A stretch of 9,502 nucleotides of DNA from the NCBI GenBank assembly GCA_029007475.1, contig JAQXHW010000137.1:1-9502 (forward strand). Direction: 5' to 3'. This stretch comes from Oscillospiraceae bacterium. Its GTDB lineage: Bacteria; Bacillota; Clostridia; Oscillospirales; Acutalibacteraceae. The translations under genes and the position numbers were made by a program. The notes beneath the pieces were generated by a model. It saw nothing but the letters and a program-made list of their open reading frames with translations. It made no database searches and was not told the origin of the DNA. Positions 4,880-9,502 of the stretch are shown piece by piece. How positions within the stretch are numbered: position 1 is the stretch's first letter; every line of letters begins with the position of its first letter.

Positions 4880-7447
4880 ATGCAATTCAAAAAGTTCTTA
4901 AGCGTAGTTCTGCTTTTGTGCGTACTCATGTCATCCTGCATGGTTGCCGCTTCTGCGGCAGAGGTGCGGTATGCGGATACGGCGGCAAATGCAGAAATTT
5001 CAGAGGTAGGTAAGGATTACGGCCTCATGGATAATATCCAGGACGGTAATATTCTTCACTGCTTCTGCTGGAAACACACAGATATTATAGAAATGCTCCC
5101 CGAAATTGCTGAGGCAGGCTTCACTTCCGTGCAGATTTCGCCCCCTCAGTCAACAGCCGGTACCGGCACTTGGTGGTGGTTCTACCAGCCTCAGGGTTTC
5201 TACATCGGCTCCGGCGCAATGGGCAATAAGCAGACCCTTATTCAGCTTTGTACTGAGGCTGAAAAATACGGAATCAAGATTATTGCCGACGTTGTTGCCA
5301 ACCACCTTGCCGGCGACCACAGCAACATTCAAAACGACCTTAAGGACAGCAAATATTGGCATACCTACGGCGGCGGAGCACACGACGGCGACCGCAACAG
5401 CGTTATCAACGGAACTATCGGTATGCCCGACCTTAACACAGCTCACCCTTACGTTCAGCAGTGCGTAAGAGATTATATTTTGGAGCTTAAGGAGTGCGGC
5501 GTTGACGGTATCCGCTGGGACGCTGCCAAGCATATAGGTCTTCCCTCTGAGGACGACGACTTCTGGCCTGCAGTTACAGACGATACCGGTATTTATCATT
5601 ACGGTGAAATCCTAAACAACCCCGGCGTTGACAGAAACAGCGAGCAGGGCAAGAGCCTTCTCAACGAGTACTGTCAGTATATGAGTATTACAGACTCTAC
5701 CTACGGTATGGATTTGCGTAACGCATTTAACAGCGGTCAGGCTCCCGATCACAGCGGTGTTTTGACCGAACTCGATATCCCTGCAAACAAAATGGTTTAT
5801 TGGGGTGAGAGCCACGATACCTGGTCAAACAACCATGATTGGGGTTATTCCAACGATATGACCCAGAACGTTATCGACCGTGCGTACGCAGTGGTCGGCA
5901 GCCGTGCCGGTGCTACCGCCCTTTACTTCTCACGTCCTTCTACAGCTAACAAGGACAGCATTCAGATTGGCGCAAAGGGAAGCACACACTTCACAAGCGC
6001 CGAAGTTGCAGCGGTTAACCGCTTCAGAAACGCAATGCACGGACAGGCGGAATACTTGACAAGCGGCTCAAACTGTACGGTAGTTTGCCGTGAGCAGGGT
6101 GCTGTTATCGTTGCAGGCTCAGGCTCAAACTTCAGCGTTTCCGTTCCCAACGGCGGCTCACTTGTTAAACCCGGCACATACATCGACGAAATAACCGGCT
6201 CGATATGGACCGTTACATCTTCAACTATCTCCGGTGAGATTGGCTCCTCGGGTATTGCTGTTGTATATAATCCCACATTTGAACCTACTGTTTCGGTTTC
6301 TCAAAGAGGCGGCACATTCAAGACCGATACCCTTTCCCTTACACTTACTCTTGCAAATGCTACCTCCGGCACTTACTCAATAAACGGCGGTACTGCCGAG
6401 ACATTTACAGGTACTGAGACCATCACTATCGGCGAAGGCGTGGCAGCCGGTTCTACCATAACTCTCGAGGTTACGGCAACCGACGGCACTACCACCAATA
6501 CCAAAACCTATACCTTCATAAAGGCAGACCCCAACGCTTCGGGTATCTATTTTGACAACGGCGATAAAAACTGGAACGAGGTGTACTGTTACATCTATAA
6601 CGATTCAGGAGAGGTTTCAAAATGGCCCGGTACAAAGATGACAAAAGAGGGCAATAACCTTTGGTTTACGGAGGTTCCTGAAGACTTTGAAACCTGCAAT
6701 GTAGTCTTCTCAAACGGCAGCGGCGACCAGACTCCCGGTGCTCAGGAGCCGGGCTTTGCTTATAGCGGCTCCCCAATGATTTATAAAAACGGCAACTGGG
6801 AGGAGTTCACCCCCGGGTCTACAACTCCTACAACCCCCCCAACTCCCACTAAGCCGACAGCAACGGAGACAATTCCCACAGAGACCACTACCCCCGCTAA
6901 GCCCGAAGGAAAGGTCCTCTTGGGTGACGTTGACTTAAACGGCGAGGTTAATATCCGCGATGCAAGCACCGTTCAGGCATACATTGCCTCTCAGAGAACG
7001 ATTACAGGTAAAGCTCTCTTTGCCGCAGATACCGACTTAAACGGCGAACATAATATCAAGGATGCCGCACTTATTCAGAAGTATGTTGCATCTATGGTTA
7101 TCAGTCAGCCTGTGGGTAAGTATATCGACTATAACGGAGATATTGTACCTACTGACCCTCCTGAGGTAACAGTACCCACTACTCCCTCAACACCCTCGGA
7201 AGAAACGGTTACAATCAGGTTTATTGACGGTGCTTCCTGGGGGAATGCAAAGGCTGTCTGCTGGAAAAATTCCGACTCTCAGCAGAGAGACGAGTATGAG
7301 ATGCGTTCTATCGGAAACAACACCTTCGAGGCACAGATACCCGCAGGCTACGATAAGATTTACTTTACAAACGGCTACCAGTGGTGTCAGGATCAGAATT
7401 TCCCCGCAAACGGCGGAACATTTGATTATTACGCAGGCTGGAAATAA
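4880..7447 (+). CDS. Secreted GH13 alpha-amylase with two starch-binding modules and an internal dockerin
   Basis: Extracellular starch endo-hydrolase of 855 residues. A signal peptide (1 to about 27, ending ASAA) is followed by a GH13 (beta/alpha)8 domain at about 35-385. This resembles B. subtilis AmyE (subfamily GH13_28): the strings YQPQ, EKYGIKIIADVVANH, FWP, GEIL and GESHDT align from memory. Catalytic residues are D214 (GIRWDAAKH), E243 (GEIL) and D313 (ESHDT); region I is D137-H142. The amylase C domain spans about 385-465, an Ig-like module 469-552, a CBM26-like starch-binding module 555-643, and a Pro/Thr linker to about 678. A type I dockerin (680-740) has two calcium loops, D683-D694 and D717-D728. 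A second linker leads to a C-terminal starch-binding-like module (776-855). The dockerin implies docking onto a cohesin scaffold, as in the Ruminococcus bromii amylosome. AAGGAGG lies 10 bases before the ATG. Confidence 0.95.
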   Translation: MQFKKFLSVVLLLCVLMSSCMVAASAAEVRYADTAANAEISEVGKDYGLMDNIQDGNILHCFCWKHTDIIEMLPEIAEAGFTSVQISPPQSTAGTGTWWWFYQPQGFYIGSGAMGNKQTLIQLCTEAEKYGIKIIADVVANHLAGDHSNIQNDLKDSKYWHTYGGGAHDGDRNSVINGTIGMPDLNTAHPYVQQCVRDYILELKECGVDGIRWDAAKHIGLPSEDDDFWPAVTDDTGIYHYGEILNNPGVDRNSEQGKSLLNEYCQYMSITDSTYGMDLRNAFNSGQAPDHSGVLTELDIPANKMVYWGESHDTWSNNHDWGYSNDMTQNVIDRAYAVVGSRAGATALYFSRPSTANKDSIQIGAKGSTHFTSAEVAAVNRFRNAMHGQAEYLTSGSNCTVVCREQGAVIVAGSGSNFSVSVPNGGSLVKPGTYIDEITGSIWTVTSSTISGEIGSSGIAVVYNPTFEPTVSVSQRGGTFKTDTLSLTLTLANATSGTYSINGGTAETFTGTETITIGEGVAAGSTITLEVTATDGTTTNTKTYTFIKADPNASGIYFDNGDKNWNEVYCYIYNDSGEVSKWPGTKMTKEGNNLWFTEVPEDFETCNVVFSNGSGDQTPGAQEPGFAYSGSPMIYKNGNWEEFTPGSTTPTTPPTPTKPTATETIPTETTTPAKPEGKVLLGDVDLNGEVNIRDASTVQAYIASQRTITGKALFAADTDLNGEHNIKDAALIQKYVASMVISQPVGKYIDYNGDIVPTDPPEVTVPTTPSTPSEETVTIRFIDGASWGNAKAVCWKNSDSQQRDEYEMRSIGNNTFEAQIPAGYDKIYFTNGYQWCQDQNFPANGGTFDYYAGWK
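6926..7063 (+). repeat. Duplicated dockerin calcium-loop segments
   Basis: The two dockerin halves within the amylase gene are internal repeats. They share the identical 14-base stretch GACTTAAACGGCGA and encode DVDLNGEVNIRD and DTDLNGEHNIKD. Ligand positions 1, 3, 5, 9 and 12 (D, D, N, N, D) are intact in both loops. Positions 10-11, which set cohesin specificity in dockerins, read IR and IK, a nearly symmetrical pair consistent with the dual binding mode. Confidence 0.85.
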
Positions 7448-7533
7448 GTAAGTCAGATATTGTAGGCAAAGTACCTAACCCTGTCAAACTAAGGATAGTC
7501 TTTCCTTTACCCAAGCAAAAACCGTACAATTTA

Positions 7534-7574
7534 AGGAGCTGTGGCAAATCTGTCACGGCTCCTGTTGATTTTTT
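7534..7574 (+). terminator. Probable terminator of the amylase transcript
   Basis: AGGAGCTGTG (7534-7543) pairs with CACGGCTCCT (7554-7563) with one G-U pair, and can extend inward. A T-tract (7569-7574) follows after 5 bases, a slightly long gap. It is 86 bases past the amylase stop. The intervening 7448-7533 holds only weak dyads and no gene. Confidence 0.6.
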
Positions 7575-7593
7575 GGGGAAACTTGGGTATAAT
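7565..7593 (+). promoter_or_regulatory. Promoter of the MBL-fold hydrolase gene, overlapping the terminator
   Basis: TTGATT (7565-7570) and a perfect TATAAT (7588-7593) are 17 bases apart, giving a start near 7600. The -35 box lies in the 3' end of the amylase terminator, so one transcript ends where the next promoter begins. Confidence 0.65.
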
Positions 7594-7628
7594 AACGGAG
7601 GTAATTTACAGGAAACAGAGATGATTTT

Positions 7629-8507
7629 ATGTTTGAACTTACGCACCTGAAGGGCAGCACCTACTGCATCCCTATGCCCACAAACATCGGTATTTACCGA
7701 CTTGATGAAAAAAGGGTAATCGTAATTGATACCGGCATTAATGAAAAGTCGGGAAAAAAGATAGTTTCTATTATCGAAAATGAGGGTTGGGAGATTGAAG
7801 CCGTAATCCTCACCCATGCCCACACAGACCACGCAGGGGGCGCAAAATATATCTTTGAGACCACGGGGGCAAGGATATATGCTTCAGAAATCGAGAGGGT
7901 TTTGGTGGAGAAGCCCGACCTGGAAACCGCCCTTGTTTACGGAGCCTATCCCTGTAACGATTTCCGCGTTAAATTTATGAATACCCCTGCCTGCAAGGTG
8001 TTTGACGTGAAGGAGCTTGCTCTCCCCGAGGGTATGGAGATTTTCTCAATCCCCGGACACTTTGCTCAGATGATTGGCATTAAAACTCCCGACGATGTGT
8101 ACTTTGTTGCCGACGCGGTAAATTCCGAAAAGACCCTTGAGATTGCAAAAATCTGCTATGTTTACGATATTGCGGCTCAGTACGAAACTCTTGAGGATAT
8201 AAAGAAATACGAGGGAAAGCTGTGCGTACCCTCACACGCTGAGCCTACCTATGAGATTTCTGCCTTGGCAGACGCGAATATCCGTAATCTCGATTGGGTA
8301 GGGGAGTATATTTTGGAGTCTCTGAGGGTACCTATGTCGGTAGAGGACTTAGTAAGCAAGATGACCGCCGAATTTTCGCTTGCAGGCACCTTTGCCCAGT
8401 ATGTAATGACCTTTTCCTATGTCCGTACCTTTTTAACTTACCTGCGCCATAAAGGGCTTGTAAGCTATTCCCTTGACGAGGGTAGACTTCTTTGGAAAAA
8501 GGCTTGA
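7629..8507 (+). CDS. Metallo-beta-lactamase-fold hydrolase with C-terminal winged-helix-like region
   Basis: Predicted cytoplasmic di-metal hydrolase of 292 residues. Motifs in order: D34 in VIDTG; the metal motif THAHTDHAGG (H63, H65, D67, H68); H144 in IPGHFAQ; D162 in VADAV; and H203 in PSHAEP. All metal-binding positions of the fold are present. Residues about 225-292 (SVEDLVSKM... FLTYLRHKGLVSY) look like the winged-helix tail found in LACTB2/glyoxalase II-like members. Substrates of this family range from thioesters to nucleic acids, so no reaction is assigned. The start is supported by the absence of an in-frame start codon between a TAA at 7602-7604 and 7629. The Shine-Dalgarno is poor: AGGAAA lies 13 bases away and fits an out-of-frame ATG at 7621 better. 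The stop codon overlaps the tRNA promoter. Confidence 0.88.
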   Translation: MFELTHLKGSTYCIPMPTNIGIYRLDEKRVIVIDTGINEKSGKKIVSIIENEGWEIEAVILTHAHTDHAGGAKYIFETTGARIYASEIERVLVEKPDLETALVYGAYPCNDFRVKFMNTPACKVFDVKELALPEGMEIFSIPGHFAQMIGIKTPDDVYFVADAVNSEKTLEIAKICYVYDIAAQYETLEDIKKYEGKLCVPSHAEPTYEISALADANIRNLDWVGEYILESLRVPMSVEDLVSKMTAEFSLAGTFAQYVMTFSYVRTFLTYLRHKGLVSYSLDEGRLLWKKA

Positions 8508-8533
8508 CTTGTGACTTGATAATATGCTATACT
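8504..8533 (+). promoter_or_regulatory. tRNA-Val promoter
   Basis: TTGACT (8504-8509) and TATACT (8528-8533) are separated by 18 bases. The -35 box overlaps the TGA stop of the preceding hydrolase gene. The predicted start near 8540 would include the leader hairpin in the precursor tRNA. Confidence 0.65.
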
Positions 8534-8538
8534 AATCG

Positions 8539-8559
8539 GGCTTCGAAAGTTGCGAAGCC
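8539..8559 (+). other. Stem-loop in the 5' leader of the precursor tRNA
   Basis: GGCTTCG (8539-8545) and CGAAGCC (8553-8559) form a perfect 7-bp stem with a 7-base loop. It is followed by A-rich sequence and the tRNA 5' end 8 bases later. It is not a terminator, since no T-tract follows. It could shape 5' end processing; function is unknown. Confidence 0.55.
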
Positions 8560-8567
8560 TAAAAAAT

Positions 8568-8644
8568 GTGGGTGTAGCTCAGCTGGTTAGAGTACTTGCT
8601 TGACATGCAAGGGGTCGATGGTTCAAGTCCATTCATCCACACCA
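8568..8644 (+). tRNA. tRNA-Val (anticodon GAC)
   Basis: A full 77-base cloverleaf can be drawn. The acceptor stem GTGGGTG pairs with CATCCAC (one G-U), and the D-arm is GCTC/GAGT. The anticodon stem CTTGC/GCAAG has loop TTGACAT, placing GAC at the anticodon. The variable region GGGTC has 5 bases. The T-arm GATGG/CCATT has loop TTCAAGT. The discriminator is A and CCA is encoded. GAC reads valine codons GUC and GUU. It is a single tRNA unit with its own promoter and terminator, and an accessory-looking block follows directly. Confidence 0.97.
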
Positions 8645-8646
8645 AC

Positions 8647-8686
8647 AAAAAACGCACTTTTGTCTACCGACAAAGGTGCGTTTTTT
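8647..8686 (+). terminator. Terminator of tRNA-Val
   Basis: A 14-bp stem, AACGCACTTTTGTC (8651-8664) with GACAAAGGTGCGTT (8669-8682), contains one G-U pair and a TACC loop. It ends in six T (8681-8686), and flanking A bases (8647-8650) can extend it. The repeat array begins at the very next base. Confidence 0.92.
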
Positions 8687-8859
8687 GAATGATGTTTGCC
8701 TGCGGCAAATGATGACGGCTACACCTAATGATGTTCGCTTCGCGAATGATGACGGCTTCGCCTAATGCTTTTGGCAAACATCGCATCATTGCGAATAAAA
8801 TGAGCAACATCATTATGCGAAGCATAACATCATATCGGGTAAACCGATGCATCATTGAA
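8687..8859. repeat. Array of ATGATG/CATCAT-spaced mini-hairpins arranged head to head
   Basis: ATGATG occurs at 8689, 8709, 8728 and 8746, with a broken copy at 8765. Its reverse complement CATCAT occurs at 8784, 8808, 8828 and 8850. Spacing is 18-24 bases. Between the words lie small palindromes: TTTGCC-TGC-GGCAAA (8695-8709), TTCGC-TTC-GCGAA (8734-8746), GGC-TTCG-CC (8753-8762), TATGC-GAA-GCATA (8814-8826) and ATCGG-GTAA-ACCGAT (8834-8848). GATGTTTGCC (8691-8700) is also exactly complementary to GGCAAACATC (8773-8782). The whole is a quasi-palindrome of mini-palindromes. It lies after the tRNA terminator and before the next promoter, so it is probably not part of either mature transcript. 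An open reading frame of 63 codons on the - strand here is a product of the repeats. Confidence 0.85.
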
Positions 8860-8882
8860 AACTGACAAAATAATGTTATAAT
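8855..8882 (+). promoter_or_regulatory. Promoter of the four-helix-bundle gene
   Basis: TTGAAA (8855-8860) and a perfect TATAAT (8877-8882), preceded by TGT (extended -10), are 16 bases apart. The -35 box abuts the last CATCAT word of the array. The predicted start near 8889 gives a leader of about 14 bases, so the array would be upstream of, not in, this mRNA. Confidence 0.65.
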
Positions 8883-8903
8883 TATACAAAAGGAGGCGTT
8901 TTT

Positions 8904-9257
8904 ATGAAGGAAAATAAACTTGCGGAGCTTTCTATGGCCTTTTCAGTGGACATCATAAACCTTGTTAAATACTTGAAATCCAAACACGAATCAATCATTT
9001 CTAATCAAATCGGAAGAAGCGGAACAAGCATAGGCGCTAATATCCACGAAGCACAATACGCACAAGGAAAGAAGGATTTTGTTTCCAAGCTTGAAATCGC
9101 CTTAAAAGAAGCAAGTGAAACGGGTTATTGGCTTGAATTACTCCATAGAACAAACTACATTGACGAACAATCGCATAAAACCCTTTCTGCAAAATGTGCA
9201 TCTTTGCGTGTTATGCTGATTGCATCCTGCAAAACCGCAAAGGAGAATGCGAAATGA
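8904..9257 (+). CDS. Four-helix-bundle protein of the 23S rRNA intervening-sequence (IVP/S23) family
   Basis: Protein of 117 residues, the usual length for the family. The signature NQIGRSGTSIGANIHEAQYA (about 34-53), followed by KKDFVSKLEIALKEASETGYWLELL, is typical. Four amphipathic helices are evident: about 6-28, 36-52, 56-79 and 85-113. Relatives are encoded in 23S rRNA intervening sequences or stand alone. The related Avd protein helps reverse transcriptase in diversity-generating retroelements. The biochemical role of stand-alone members is not established; RNA binding is suspected. AGGAGG lies 7 bases before the ATG. No rRNA or reverse transcriptase is in the window. It overlaps the next ORF by ATGA. 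It looks more AT-rich in codon use than the genes to its left, suggesting a different origin, though I did not compute this. Confidence 0.9.
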   Translation: MKENKLAELSMAFSVDIINLVKYLKSKHESIISNQIGRSGTSIGANIHEAQYAQGKKDFVSKLEIALKEASETGYWLELLHRTNYIDEQSHKTLSAKCASLRVMLIASCKTAKENAK

Positions 9258-9502
9258 ACAAAAACAGACTTACTTTTCTTAAAGATGCCTTCGCTGGATT
9301 CGAACTTCAATTCGCTGAAGATTATTCTAATGCGGTGATTGTGAATCCTAATTACGATGAAAATATTACCGTGTATGACGATGAATATGAATTTATTGTT
9401 TGCTTTTCTTTCCAACATCGTCATTTCGAAGATGATGATGATTTAGTAGATTGGATTCGTAATATCATATCCGGAAACACATTTGCAATTGAATTTTTCA
9501 AT
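9254..9502 (+). CDS. Uncharacterised acidic protein, 3' end outside the window
   Basis: An open frame of 83 codons begins with the ATG of the ATGA overlap with the four-helix-bundle gene and runs to the window edge without a stop. AGGAG (9241-9245) lies 8 bases before the start. The visible sequence begins MNKNRLTFLKDAF and is rich in acidic residues, with a run EDDDD about residues 59-63 and a later VDWIRNIISG. It looks like a small soluble alpha/beta protein; I do not recognise the family. Translational coupling suggests a joint function with the four-helix-bundle protein. Confidence 0.75.
   Translation, partial: MNKNRLTFLKDAFAGFELQFAEDYSNAVIVNPNYDENITVYDDEYEFIVCFSFQHRHFEDDDDLVDWIRNIISGNTFAIEFFN

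Noticed and set aside
5150..5599. 149-codon - strand frame inside the amylase gene
   Set aside because: It lies opposite the GH13 catalytic core, whose motifs are intact, and has no recognisable domain.
8664..8855. 63-codon open frame on the - strand across the hairpin array
   Set aside because: Its Met-Met and Ile-Ile patterns come from the ATGATG/CATCAT words, and it has no ribosome binding site.
8687..8859. CRISPR array
   Set aside because: The recurring word is only 6 bases, switches strand halfway, and the intervening segments are palindromes rather than unique spacers. No cas gene is nearby.
8904..9257. Avd of a diversity-generating retroelement
   Set aside because: The fold family is related, but there is no reverse transcriptase, template repeat or variable repeat in view, and the sequence fits stand-alone IVP-type proteins better.
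8687..9502. Intervening sequence inside a 23S rRNA gene
   Set aside because: The flanking DNA is a tRNA gene and a protein gene; no 23S rRNA sequence is recognisable.

Overview
The window looks like a chromosomal segment of a low-to-mid GC Gram-positive gut anaerobe in the Clostridia, probably an Oscillospiraceae/Ruminococcus-type starch degrader. The evidence is: strong AGGAGG-type ribosome binding sites; near-consensus sigma-A promoters with 17-base spacers; a class B sortase beside an (S/P)PxTG-type wall protein; a secreted GH13 amylase carrying a dockerin, as in amylosome-forming ruminococci; and a four-helix-bundle protein of the 23S-IVP-like family typical of gut Firmicutes. The species assignment is inference.

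Layout. (1) 1-1057: a rightward AraC-family regulator with its own promoter, closed by a hairpin shared with the convergent operon. (2) 3364 down to 1056, leftward: a two-gene operon of class B sortase then an LCP-family envelope protein, overlapping by 20 bases, from a TTGACA-17-TATACT promoter. (3) 3962 down to 3391, leftward: a small secreted, wall-anchored protein with an InlB-type repeat and an SPTTG sorting signal, ended by a UUCG-loop terminator. (4) 4099-4720, rightward and divergent from (3): a small S24/S26 signal-peptidase-like protein and a terminator. (5) 4797-7574: the 855-residue dockerin-bearing alpha-amylase. (6) 7565-8507: a metallo-beta-lactamase-fold hydrolase whose promoter is embedded in the amylase terminator. 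(7) 8504-8686: tRNA-Val(GAC) with its own promoter, a 5' leader hairpin and a terminator. (8) 8687-9502: an accessory-looking block of ATGATG/CATCAT mini-hairpins, a four-helix-bundle protein and a translationally coupled ORF that runs off the window.

How it fits together. Regions 2-4 form a cell-surface cluster. The sortase should anchor proteins bearing SPTTG-like motifs, and the adjacent wall protein is the obvious candidate substrate. The LCP protein would attach polymers to peptidoglycan. The amylase would be secreted and docked through its dockerin onto a cohesin scaffold encoded elsewhere. No cohesin gene lies in the window.

The least explained part is the block after tRNA-Val. The array is arranged as a head-to-head inverted structure of ATGATG words spaced 18-24 bases apart with small stem-loops between them. 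It begins exactly where the tRNA terminator T-tract ends and finishes in the -35 box of the four-helix-bundle gene. It resembles a small mobile or regulatory unit rather than ordinary intergenic DNA.
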